A stretch of DNA of 64,000 nucleotides from Streptomyces cynarae (GTDB lineage: Bacteria; Actinomycetota; Actinomycetes; Streptomycetales; Streptomycetaceae): the NCBI RefSeq assembly GCF_025642135.1, contig NZ_CP106793.1, positions 3,021,001 to 3,085,000 of the forward strand, given 5' to 3'. Made by a program: the position numbers and the translations under genes. Within the stretch, counting starts at the first letter, position 1; each line of letters begins with the position of its first letter. A model generated the notes under the pieces. That model did not search any database, was not told where the DNA came from, and saw nothing but the letters and a program-made list of their open reading frames with translations. This document shows positions 53,990 to 62,237 of this stretch, piece after piece.

Positions 53990-55659
53990 TCAGCGGCGCT
54001 TCTGGGAGAGCCGCAAGACGTCGGCGGCCAGGCGAACGGCCGCCTGCCGGGTGGCGCTCGCGAGGAGTTCGGTGCGGATCGAGCCGCCGGCCGCGAGGTG
54101 CCGGTCGTAGGGCAGGACCTGGACGCGCGCGCCGGTCATTTTCAGCCGCTCGGCGGCCTTCTCCACGTCCAGCCCCGTGTGCGGGACCAGCTCGGTCAGC
54201 GCGACGACGGTCCCGTCGATGACATGCCTCGGCAGCCCGCGTATCCACTCGAGGACCGCGTAGGTGGTCTGGATTCCCTCCAGGGTCGCGGGCACGGTCA
54301 CCACGCGGGCCTGGGCGGCGGACAGCGCGGCCCGGGCGACCTCGGCGGGCAGGGTCTCGCAGTCGACGACGGTGACGCCGAAGTAGCGGCGCAGCGACAC
54401 CATGACCCGTTCGTACGCCGTGACGTCGAGCATCGCGCCGATCTGGCCCTGACTGCCGGGCAGCAGCCAGGCGTTGTCCGGGAGCTGCACCAGGTAGCCG
54501 GTGACGTCGAGCAGCGACATCTGCGGCTCGACGATGCCCGCGACGTCGGTGGTGCTCCAGCGCAGGCTCTGAGCGCCGAGCCGCAACGGCAGCGATCCGA
54601 GCGCCGGGTCGGCCTCCACGATGAGAGTCGGGTCGTGCCGGTAATGGGCGTACGTCATGCCGAGCAGCGCGGCGACGGTCGTCTTCCCGGCGCCGCCGCG
54701 GATGGAGGTGACGGCGATCTGCCGACCGGTGGTCACGGCCTGCTGGAGCGCTTCGGCGGTCGCGGTGGACTCGGCGACCTCGCGGGCGGCGGAGGAGGAA
54801 ACGGTGCGGCGCAGGGCGCGCAGGGCGCGGGTGGTGACGGGTTCCCCGTGGCGGGGCCCACGGCCGGCGGCGGCGAGCTGCTCGTCCACGACCGGGCGGG
54901 AGTCGGGGTGCGGGGGCGCGGGCCGGGGGTGGCGGGAGGCTGCGGAGGCTGAGGGGGTACGTACGCCTGCGGGGACTGCTGGGGGGTGTATGCCTGCGGG
55001 GGCTGTCCGGGGTGACCGTACGGCTGTGAAGGCTGCTGGGGGTGGCCGTACGGCTGCCCCTGCGCGGGTACGCCCGGCGGGACGGCATCAGCGGCGGGGG
55101 CGGGGGCGGCTGGGGCTGCGGACCGGTGGCGGGGGCGGGGGTCGGCTGGGGCTGCGGACCGGCGGCGGAGGCCGGCTGCGGACCGGTGGCGGGGGCAGGG
55201 GCCGACTGGGGCTGCGGACCGGCGGCGGAGGCCGGCTGCGGACCGGTGGCGGGGGCAGGGGCCGACTGGGGCTGCGGACCGGCGGCGGAGGCCGGCTGCG
55301 GACCGGTGGCGGGGGCAGGGGCCGACTGGGGCTGCGGACCGGCGGCGGAGGCCGGCTGCGGACCGGTGGCGGGGGCAGGGGCCGACTGGGGCTGCGGACC
55401 GGCGGCGGAGGCCGGCTGCGGACCGGCGGCGGAGGCCGGCTGCGGACCGGTGGCGGGGGCGGGGGCGGCTGGGGCTGCGGGCCGGCGGCGGGGGCGGGGG
55501 CGGCTGGGGCTGCGGACCGGTGGCGGAGGTCGGCTGCGGACCGGTGGCGGGGGCGGGGGTCGGCTGCGGCGTGTGCGGCCGGGGCCCCGGCCGCCCGGAG
55601 GCCGGGGTGCCCCTCAGGTCGCGCAGCACGTCGCTCTGCCAGTTGTCGCCGTTCGGCAT
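53990..55659 (-). CDS. ParA/MinD-type ATPase with GPQP-repeat N-terminal arm, T7SS-associated, with four apparent -1 frameshifts
   Basis: Begins MPNGDNWQSDVLRDLRGTPA at the ATG at 55659 (GGAGAGAAGGGC upstream). A Pro/Gln/Ala-rich arm of tandem 20-residue units (PAPATGPQPASAAGPQPQSA) is followed by GQPYGHPQQPSQPYGHPGQ, then a ParA/MinD ATPase: SIRGGAGKTTVAALLGMTYA (deviant Walker A), EADPALGSLPLRLG, VVDCETLP, and TVPATLEGIQT. Frames shift at about 55498-55503, 55463-55469, 55104-55110 and 54911-54916. Adding one base at each (CAGCCG to CAGCCGG at the first three) gives one protein of about 557 residues. Pro-rich ParA-like proteins of this kind occur beside EccC/EccD in actinobacteria and may position or assemble the secretion machine. 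Confidence 0.8.
55141..55426 (-). repeat. 60-bp tandem repeat array coding the GPQP arm
   Basis: Units start at 55141, 55201, 55261, 55321 and 55381. Three (55201-55380) are identical, the first differs at two bases, and the last is cut short near 55426. In the correct minus-strand frame each encodes PAPATGPQPASAAGPQPQSA. Identity at the DNA level implies recent copy-number change. Confidence 0.92.
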
Positions 55660-55705
55660 GTCGCCCTTCTCTCCTCACCGCCCCGCCCGGAGCGGCCGCC
55701 GTGTG

Positions 55706-57061
55706 TCAGAACGTGTCGAGCAGCTGCCCGTAGATCCCGAAGACGCCGACGGCGAGCGGGAACAGTCCGATGACGCCGATGGACTCGATCAGATCGGCGA
55801 TGCGCCGCAGCCGTACCCGCACGTGCTCCGGCGGCTCCACGGCGAGGACGAGCAGCGGCAGCACAGCGGCCGCGCACAGCACGACGAGCGGCCCCGCGCC
55901 CCCCACGTGGTCCATCCACAGCACCACCAGGCGTACGACGAGCAGCGCGGCGGCGACGAACAGCGCGACCACCTCGGCGACCAGCGGGAAGGCCCGGGCC
56001 CTGGACAGCAGGACGACGGCGACCAGCGATGCCAGGGTCACGGTCCAGACGGTCGGCCGGTGCGCGGTGGTCAGCAGCCAGCCTCCGGCGGCGGCCGAGG
56101 CCGCGGTGGCGATGGTGGCGAGGGCGAGCCCGCGATGGGTGGCGGCCAGGGCGTTGCCGACCTGGTGCCGGCTGACCGAGACCCCGCCGGCGCGCTTGTC
56201 GTCGAGCCCGGTGAGCCCGGAGGCCGTGAGCGCGAAACGGGGCAGCAGGCCGAGCAGCAGCACGGACAGCACGGCCATGACGGCGCCGAGGCGGTCGGGC
56301 CGGTCCTGGACGGCGGCGACCGCCTCCCAGACGACGGCGAGGACGACCGCCGCTCCCGCGCCGACGAGTCCGCCACGGCCGAGCGGCGAGAAGAACGCCA
56401 GCAGCACCAGCATGAGGACCAGCGCGGCGACGACCCCGGCGAGCCGGGCGGCGGCCGGCCAGCCGTAGGCGTCGGCGGCGGTCCAGGCGGCGAGCAGGCC
56501 GAGGCCGCCGGAGGCGATCAACAGGGCGGTGGCCAGGCCGCGGTTGCCGTCCCCGATCTTCGCCACGGCCGCCCCGGCGACGAGGAGGAGCACGCAGGCG
56601 GCCACGAGCCCGGTGGTGAGGGACGCCAGGGCGACCTCACGGCGGGCGAGCAGGGCGGTGATCACGGTGAAGGCGACGGTCGCCGTGCCGGCGCTGATCC
56701 GGCGGGCGGCGGGGCGCCAGCGCCAGGCGCGCAGATCGAGGTCGTCGGCGACCTGGTCGGTGACGTCGTGCACGACCGGCGCGGGGGGCGCCGCGTGCGC
56801 CCGTACGAGCTGGAGCACGGCACCGTCGGGGACCTCCGCGGAGGCGAGGGTGGCGTCGTGCGGCAGCACCGAGCCGTCGGAGGCGATCAGTTGCCGGGTC
56901 ATGGGGCGGGAGGCGGCCCGGTCGTCGAGCAACCGCAGGATGTCGGGGAGCAGTTGGCCGATCGGGGCGTCCGACGGCAGGACGATGTCGGCTCGCCGTC
57001 GCTCGCCGGCCAGGGTGACCCGGCTCAGCCGGCCCCGGGAAGTCGTTGCTGTGCTCACCAC
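55706..57061 (-). CDS. eccD: EccD-type integral membrane protein of type VII secretion
   Basis: 451 residues from a GTG at 57061. An N-terminal ubiquitin-like (YukD) domain (about 10-90, RVTLAGERRRADIVLPSDAP and GSVLPHDATLASAEVPDGAV), a linker, then about eleven membrane helices to the end (LIESIGVIGLFPLAVGVFGI). This is the EccD architecture; EccD forms the membrane channel core of type VII systems. It lies between a small membrane protein gene (13 bp upstream) and the ParA-like gene (46 bp downstream). Confidence 0.9.
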   Translation of the reverse strand: MVSTATTSRGRLSRVTLAGERRRADIVLPSDAPIGQLLPDILRLLDDRAASRPMTRQLIASDGSVLPHDATLASAEVPDGAVLQLVRAHAAPPAPVVHDVTDQVADDLDLRAWRWRPAARRISAGTATVAFTVITALLARREVALASLTTGLVAACVLLLVAGAAVAKIGDGNRGLATALLIASGGLGLLAAWTAADAYGWPAAARLAGVVAALVLMLVLLAFFSPLGRGGLVGAGAAVVLAVVWEAVAAVQDRPDRLGAVMAVLSVLLLGLLPRFALTASGLTGLDDKRAGGVSVSRHQVGNALAATHRGLALATIATAASAAAGGWLLTTAHRPTVWTVTLASLVAVVLLSRARAFPLVAEVVALFVAAALLVVRLVVLWMDHVGGAGPLVVLCAAAVLPLLVLAVEPPEHVRVRLRRIADLIESIGVIGLFPLAVGVFGIYGQLLDTF

Positions 57062-57074
57062 TTACGGGAACCTA

Positions 57075-57386
57075 TCATCGCGACGACGTTCGAATCGGGC
57101 CTTCCACAGGGGACTTTCGCGCGGGCGCCGAGTGGTACGACTGCTGTTGCCGCTGCTCCTGTCTCTTCTGTTCGGCCTTCTGCTTGGCCAGTGTTGCCTG
57201 GAGGAAGGACCAGCCGACGCATCCGGCGCACAGAACGGCGGCGATGGCGATGCCGGCGAACATCTTGCCGAGCCGCTCGTCCGTCGTGCGCCGGCCGCGC
57301 TGGGCGCCGAACAGCAGCGCGTCCCGTATCCGCCGGCGGCGCACCGCCACCGACTCCAGCAGCTGACTGTCGTAGTCCCGTGCCAT
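57075..57386 (-). CDS. Small membrane protein of the T7SS-like operon
   Basis: 103 residues: basic N-terminal helix (VAVRRRRIRDALLFGAQRGR), one membrane helix (about 44-64, FAGIAIAAVLCAGCVGWSFL), then a charged coiled-coil-like region rich in Gln/Lys/Glu (KQKAEQKRQEQRQQQ). First gene of the operon, 13 bp before eccD. The position fits an accessory membrane component, but no family motif was recognised. Confidence 0.7.
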   Translation of the reverse strand: MARDYDSQLLESVAVRRRRIRDALLFGAQRGRRTTDERLGKMFAGIAIAAVLCAGCVGWSFLQATLAKQKAEQKRQEQRQQQSYHSAPARKSPVEGPIRTSSR

Positions 57387-57424
57387 GGAGTTCGTCCTGT
57401 GTACTCGTCGTTGCCGGCGGACCG

Positions 57425-57877
57425 TCAGTCATCGGCGGTGAGGCCGAGGTACTGCCGCATGGTGGCGTACTTGCGGGTGAGCCGCTCCGCGGTGGGGGCG
57501 TCGAGGGCGGCGAGCCGCTGCGGATCCGCGTTGTGGGCGAGGTCGGCGGCCTTCACCAGACGGGCCCCGGGGGTGGCGAGGATGCGCCGCGCGTACGCCT
57601 GCGGGTCCTCCCCGGGCCGCTTGGTGACGGCCCGTACGACGGCCTTCGTCGTGGGGGACAAGGGGGCGGTGTCGAGCCACTCCTCGCTGAGGACGCCGTC
57701 CTCCACGGAGTCGTGCAGCCAGGCGGCGGCGACGAGTTCGTCTCCCCCGCCGCGGGCGCGCACACCCTCGGCGACGGCCGCGAGGTGCTCGGCGTAGGGC
57801 CGTCCGGCCTTGTCCTTCTGCGCGGAGTGCGCGGCGCGGGCGACGGCCTCGACCTCGGCCGGTGTCATGAGCGACAT
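57425..57877 (-). CDS. HD domain protein (RelA/SpoT-hydrolase-like)
   Basis: 150 residues from the ATG at 57877 (GGGGAGG upstream; an earlier start at 57949 is less likely). The HD pattern resembles the hydrolase domain of Rel/SpoT or small alarmone hydrolases: AAHSAQKDKAGRPYAEHLAA, then LVAAAWLHDSVEDG and KAADLAHNADPQRLAAL. Predicted metal-dependent phosphohydrolase; substrate untested. Upstream of the T7SS-like operon on the same strand, 38 bp away, so possibly co-transcribed. Confidence 0.82.
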   Translation of the reverse strand: MSLMTPAEVEAVARAAHSAQKDKAGRPYAEHLAAVAEGVRARGGGDELVAAAWLHDSVEDGVLSEEWLDTAPLSPTTKAVVRAVTKRPGEDPQAYARRILATPGARLVKAADLAHNADPQRLAALDAPTAERLTRKYATMRQYLGLTADD

Positions 57878-57976
57878 GACAGCCTCCCCCTGACTCTTCT
57901 TCCGCAACATATGGCATGACCGAGCAGGGAGTACACCCGCGCCGGCCACCGCGGGCGCGCCCTCGGACGCGCCTCC

Positions 57977-59155
57977 TCAGCGCACCGCCTGCGCCGTCGC
58001 CGCCTCCCGGCAGATCAGGAGCAGCGCCCGGTCGTCGTTCACGTCCTTCGCGACCGCCTCGATGAGGTGCCAGGCCGCGCCGCGGAAGCCGCCCGTGACA
58101 TAGCGGTCGGCCTCGCCCATGAGGCGGTCCATGCCTTCCACGATGTCGCGGTCGGACGTCTCCACCAGGCCGTCCGTGAACAGCATCAGCACGTCGCCGG
58201 GGCGCAACGTCCCCTTCACGGAGTCGAACTGGGCGCCGTCGTAGACGCCGAGGAGCGGTCCCTCGGCCGCCTTCTCCTCCCAGCGGCCGGTGCCCGCGCT
58301 GAGCTGCAGGCCCGGCGGGTGTCCGGCGGAGTAGAGCTCGTAGTCGCCGGACTCCAGGTCCAGGACCAGGTGGATGGAGGTCGCGAACCCCTCGTCCCAG
58401 TCCTGACGGAGGAGGTAGCCGTTCGCTGCGGGCAGGAACGCGTGCGGTGGGAGCGATCCCAGCAGTCCGCCGAACGCCCCGGACAGCAGCAGTGCCCGCG
58501 AACCGGCGTCCATGCCCTTGCCGGAGACGTCGGTGAGGACGACCTCCAGTGTGCGGCCGCCGTTGGTGCGGGCCGCCACCACGAAGTCGCCGGAGAAGGA
58601 CTGCCCGCCTGCCGGTCTGAGCGCCATCTCACGGTGCCAGCCCAGCGGCAGCTTCGGCAGCTTGCTCTGGACCCGGATGCGTTCCCGCAGGTCGAAGAGC
58701 ATGGTCCCGCCGCGCCGCCACGGCACCCCGACCCGGCTGCGGAACTGCGCGATCAGCAGGCCGAAGAGGCCGCAGGCCGCGACCACGAGCACGGTGCCCG
58801 GAGTGACCCGGGACGGCCCCTCGGTGTAGGGGCCGAGTCTGACGGACTCGACGATCAGCGCGGTCGCGGCCGCGGCGTACAGGCCGAGCAGGCTGGAGGG
58901 GCGCAGCAGCAGGCCGCCGGCGACGATGGGGAGGACCAGGACGGCCGGTGAGCACCAGACGGGGTCGGCCAGGGTGACCGCCGCGATCAGCGGGATCGTC
59001 AGCAGCAGGCCGGCCAGCGCGACCCAGTCCGAACCGTCCCCGCGGAAGTAGTCCACGGCGGATCGGCGCACGCCGGTGCGGGCCCGGTGCCACTGCTTCC
59101 TCAACCGGGCCGTGAACGTCTCGGCTTCCGCGCGCCGCTCTCGTCCTGCTGCCAT
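57977..59155 (-). CDS. Membrane PP2C (SpoIIE-type) protein phosphatase
   Basis: 392 residues. Four to five membrane helices in the first ~145 residues (WVALAGLLLTIPLIAAVTLA and others), then a SpoIIE/RsbU-type PP2C domain: QSFSGDFVVAARTN, TDVSGKGMDAGSRALLLSGA, YSAGHPPGLQL, MLFTDGLVETSDRDI, DDRALLLI. In Streptomyces such phosphatases act on anti-anti-sigma phosphoproteins. No kinase or anti-anti-sigma gene is adjacent. TAGGGT lies 8 bases before the ATG at 59155, so the transcript may be leaderless. Confidence 0.92.
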   Translation of the reverse strand: MAAGRERRAEAETFTARLRKQWHRARTGVRRSAVDYFRGDGSDWVALAGLLLTIPLIAAVTLADPVWCSPAVLVLPIVAGGLLLRPSSLLGLYAAAATALIVESVRLGPYTEGPSRVTPGTVLVVAACGLFGLLIAQFRSRVGVPWRRGGTMLFDLRERIRVQSKLPKLPLGWHREMALRPAGGQSFSGDFVVAARTNGGRTLEVVLTDVSGKGMDAGSRALLLSGAFGGLLGSLPPHAFLPAANGYLLRQDWDEGFATSIHLVLDLESGDYELYSAGHPPGLQLSAGTGRWEEKAAEGPLLGVYDGAQFDSVKGTLRPGDVLMLFTDGLVETSDRDIVEGMDRLMGEADRYVTGGFRGAAWHLIEAVAKDVNDDRALLLICREAATAQAVR

Positions 59156-59304
59156 TGTCCGGGACCCTATCCATCGGACCAGCCCCTTGGCACGGGAGGT
59201 CCCACTTGTCCCCCGTCCGAGCGCTGAACTTCACAGGAAGCGGCGCCCCGTAACGCGGGGGAAATTCCCTCGCTCGCCCCGCATTGCCCTGATAGGCATG
59301 GCAC

Positions 59305-60534
59305 ATGACGACGGACGTGCGGGTGCTGCGGCAGGACGAGTGGGACACGTGGTACGACAACCTGGTCCGGGCCTTCGGCGGCGCGGACCAAGCACCCGAA
59401 GAACGCGCGTTGGATCGCGAACTCACCGAATTCGATCGATCCCTGGGCGTGTGGGACGGAACCACATGTGTGGGCACTGCGGGCGCCTTCAGCTTCCGTC
59501 TCACCGTCCCCGGCGGCGCCTCCGTCCCCGCGGCGGGCGTCACCATGGTGAGTGTGGCGGCCACGCACCGCCGGCGCGGGGTGCTGACCTCGATGATGCG
59601 CCGGCAGCTGGACGACGTCCGCTCCTGGGGGGAGCCGCTGGCGGTGCTGACCGCCTCAGAGCCCGCGATCTACGGCCGGTTCGGGTACGGCGCGGCGACG
59701 TTCCAGCTGGGCGCCGAGATCGACACGAGCCGCGTCGAGCTGTCCGTTCCGGCCGGCACGGATGACGTACGACTGCGGTACGCGGCCCCCGCCGACGTGC
59801 TCGACGCCTGTGAGGCGGTGTACGCACGGCTGGTGCCCGGCCGTCCCGGCATGCTGGAGCGGCGGCCGGGCTGGGAGTGGGCGGGGCTGCTGGACCCGGC
59901 GAGCGAGCGGGACGGCGCGTCCGCGTTGCAGTGCGTGGTCGCCGAGCGCGGGGGCGAGATCACGGGGTACGCCCGCTTCCGCACCAAGCTCGGCTGGGGG
60001 GCCGCCGGGCACGACGGGACGGTGACCCTGGTGAACCGGGCCGCGCTCGACCCGGCGACGGATGCGGCGCTGTGGCGCTTCCTGTTCGGCATCGACCTGA
60101 CGACGACGCTGGTCGTACGCGCGCGGCCGGTCGACGACGCCTGGCAGCACCTGGTGTCCGACGTCCGGCGGTGCCGGCCCCGGCTGAGGGATGCCCTCCA
60201 TCTGCGTCTCGTCGATGTCGGTGCGGCCCTGGAGGCACGGACGTACCAGGCGCCCGTGGACGTGGTGTTCGAGGTCGAGGACGCCTTCTGTGCCTGGAAC
60301 GAAGGGCGTTGGCGGCTGACCGGCGACGCGAAGGGAGCCTCGTGTGCGCGTACGGCGGACGCGGCCGATCTCGCCCTGTCGGTACGGGAGTTGGGGGCCG
60401 CCTATCTGGGCGGGGTGTCGCTCACGTCCCTGGCCGCGGCCGGCCGGGTACGGGAGCTGCGGCAGGGGGCGCTGGCCGAGGCGTCCCTGGCGTTCGGCTC
60501 GGTGGTGGCGCCGTGGCTGTCGCACGGGTTCTAG
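59305..60534 (+). CDS. Eis-like GNAT N-acetyltransferase
   Basis: 409 residues. The N-terminal GNAT domain has MVSVAATHRRRGVLTSMMRR (acetyl-CoA-binding V-x5-R-R-G-V/I-L) and YGRFGYGAATF, then a second degenerate GNAT half and a C-terminal SCP2-like domain ending LSHGF. This is the Eis architecture (hexameric multi-site acetyltransferases; in mycobacteria they acetylate aminoglycosides and proteins). The substrate here is unknown. Divergent from the phosphatase gene. Confidence 0.9.
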   Translation: MTTDVRVLRQDEWDTWYDNLVRAFGGADQAPEERALDRELTEFDRSLGVWDGTTCVGTAGAFSFRLTVPGGASVPAAGVTMVSVAATHRRRGVLTSMMRRQLDDVRSWGEPLAVLTASEPAIYGRFGYGAATFQLGAEIDTSRVELSVPAGTDDVRLRYAAPADVLDACEAVYARLVPGRPGMLERRPGWEWAGLLDPASERDGASALQCVVAERGGEITGYARFRTKLGWGAAGHDGTVTLVNRAALDPATDAALWRFLFGIDLTTTLVVRARPVDDAWQHLVSDVRRCRPRLRDALHLRLVDVGAALEARTYQAPVDVVFEVEDAFCAWNEGRWRLTGDAKGASCARTADAADLALSVRELGAAYLGGVSLTSLAAAGRVRELRQGALAEASLAFGSVVAPWLSHGF

Positions 60535-60586
60535 GCCGGTTCCAGGCCGCGGGGTGCGAGAGGCTGTGTGAGCCCTACGAGGGCGC

Positions 60587-61396
60587 CTATGACCTCTGGC
60601 AGCCGGGGCACCAGAACAGGTTGCGGGCGGCGAGCGAGGCGGTGCGGATCTCGCCGCCACAGAGGTGGCAGGGCAGGCCGGCCCTGCGGTACACGTACAC
60701 CTCGCCGCCGTGGTCGTCGACGCGCGGCGGGCGGCCCATGGCCTCGGGGGTGTGTTCGGGCCGCACGGTGTCGATGCGGTTGGTGCGGACGCCCTCGCGC
60801 ATCAGGGCGACGAGGTCGGCCCAGATCGCGTCCCACTCGGCGGGCGTGATGTCCTTGCCGGGCCGGTAGGGGTCTATGCCGTGCCGGAAGAGGACCTCGG
60901 CGCGGTAGACGTTGCCGACCCCCGCGATGACCTTCTGGTCCATGAGCAGGGCGGCGATGCTCGTCCGGCTGCGGCGGACCCGCCGGTGGGCGGCCTCCGG
61001 GTCGGCGTCGACGCGCAGCGGGTCGGGGCCGAGGCGGCCGTGGACCGCGGTCTTCTCCTCGCCGGTGACCAGCGCGCAGGTGGTGGGGCCGCGCAGGTCG
61101 ACGTACGCGGTGGGGTTCGCCAGACGCAGGCGGACCGTGTCGGTGGGCGGGGGCGCGGGGGCGTCGCCGAAGGCGACCTTGCCGAACAGGCCTAGGTGGA
61201 TGTGCACCCAGTCGGCGCCGCGGAAGCCGAGGAAGAGGTGCTTGCCGTGGGCGTCGGCTGTGTGCAGCTCGGCCCCGTCGAGGAGGGCGGCGGCGTCGGC
61301 GAACTTGCCCTGGGGGCTGGTGACGGCGACCGCGCCGCCGGCGAACCGCGCCGCGTAGTCCCGGGCCAGCCGGTGGATGGTGTGCCCCTCTGGCAC
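60587..61396 (-). CDS. DNA glycosylase/AP lyase, Fpg/Nei family
   Basis: 269 residues from the GTG at 61396 (GAGGGAAGCC upstream), chosen because MPEGHTIHRLARDYA places the catalytic proline at position 2 after Met removal, followed by Glu3, as in Nei-type enzymes. It has the helix-two-turn-helix MDQKVIAGVGNVYRAEVLF and a C-terminal zinc finger (CHLCGG and CPGC). It removes oxidised pyrimidines and cuts the strand. Convergent with the acetyltransferase gene; rpiB lies 87 bp upstream. Confidence 0.93.
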   Translation of the reverse strand: MPEGHTIHRLARDYAARFAGGAVAVTSPQGKFADAAALLDGAELHTADAHGKHLFLGFRGADWVHIHLGLFGKVAFGDAPAPPPTDTVRLRLANPTAYVDLRGPTTCALVTGEEKTAVHGRLGPDPLRVDADPEAAHRRVRRSRTSIAALLMDQKVIAGVGNVYRAEVLFRHGIDPYRPGKDITPAEWDAIWADLVALMREGVRTNRIDTVRPEHTPEAMGRPPRVDDHGGEVYVYRRAGLPCHLCGGEIRTASLAARNLFWCPGCQRS

Positions 61397-61483
61397 GGCT
61401 TCCCTCAACCTTCCACAACAGCGGAGCGCGCCGGGGGGGCACCACCGCCCCCTGGCTCCGCCCTGCATCTGACCTGCCGGTTC

Positions 61484-61969
61484 TCAGCCCTGCGGGTGGT
61501 GCGGGGGGATCGGCGGCAGCGTGCCCGTGGTCTCGTACGAGGACAGCATGTCGATGCGCCGCGCATGCCGCTCGTCGCCCGAGAACGGCGTGTTCAGGAA
61601 CGTCTCGACGAACTTCGTCGCCTCTTCCACCGTGTGCATCCGGGCGCCCACGGCGACGACGTTCGCGTTGTTGTGCTGCCGGCCCAGTGAGGCCGTCTCC
61701 TCGCTCCAGGCGAGGGCCGCACGCACGCCCTTCACCTTGTTCGCGGCGATCTGCTCCCCGTTGCCGGAGCCGCCGATGACGATGCCGAGGGCGTCGGGGT
61801 CCGCGGCGGTGCGCTCCGCGGCGCGGAGGCAGAACGGCGGGTAGTCGTCCTGGGCGTCGTAGATGTGGGGCCCGCAGTCGACGGGCTCGTGCCCGGCGGC
61901 CTTGAGCCACTCGACGAGGTGGTTCTTCAGTTCGAAACCGGCATGGTCGGAGCCGAGGTACACGCGCAT
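61484..61969 (-). CDS. rpiB: Ribose-5-phosphate isomerase B
   Basis: 161 residues, LacAB/RpiB family: MRVYLGSDHAGFELKNHLVE, IGGSGNGEQIAANKVKGVRA and ETASLGRQHNNANVVAVGAR. GSGNGEQ has Glu in place of the Cys used by E. coli RpiB, as in the mycobacterial enzyme. It interconverts ribose-5-phosphate and ribulose-5-phosphate in the pentose phosphate pathway. Its C-terminal PPIPPHHPQG tail is an extension. Confidence 0.95.
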   Translation of the reverse strand: MRVYLGSDHAGFELKNHLVEWLKAAGHEPVDCGPHIYDAQDDYPPFCLRAAERTAADPDALGIVIGGSGNGEQIAANKVKGVRAALAWSEETASLGRQHNNANVVAVGARMHTVEEATKFVETFLNTPFSGDERHARRIDMLSSYETTGTLPPIPPHHPQG

Positions 61970-62119
61970 GGTCCGAGTGTGTCACGTCCGTCGCGGCTCG
62001 GCCTCGCGGGGTGACAGCCAGGAAAACGTGTGAGCTGCACCATAGAACCTCAAGAAAACCTCAAGTAACAATCCGGATTCAAAGGTTCCCGAAATTGTTC
62101 GCCTCAGATTCACTGGACC

Positions 62120-62144
62120 GGCTCGTACACCGCTCGTACGAGCC
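62120..62144. promoter_or_regulatory. Inverted repeat upstream of the permease gene
   Basis: GGCTCGTAC (62120-62128) and GTACGAGCC (62136-62144), 9-bp perfect arms separated by 7 bases, about 95 bp before the permease ATG. The size fits a dimeric regulator site. The regulator is unknown. Confidence 0.5.
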
Positions 62145-62237
62145 CCCGTACTTCCGCTCGTGCGGGGCAGAAGGTGTCCGTCCGTACGTGTGTCCCCTCT
62201 TGTTTCCCGTACACCCGGCGCAAAGGAATCACCCTTT

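Noticed and set aside
55141..55440. Regular 60-bp direct repeats considered as a CRISPR array
   Set aside because: The units are contiguous with no unique spacers, are pure G/C-rich coding sequence and encode a 20-residue peptide repeat; no cas genes are near.
1531..55659. Calling the five frame-broken genes pseudogenes
   Set aside because: All breaks are single-base losses in G/C-only runs, the proteins are otherwise intact, and rne and eccC cores show no other damage.
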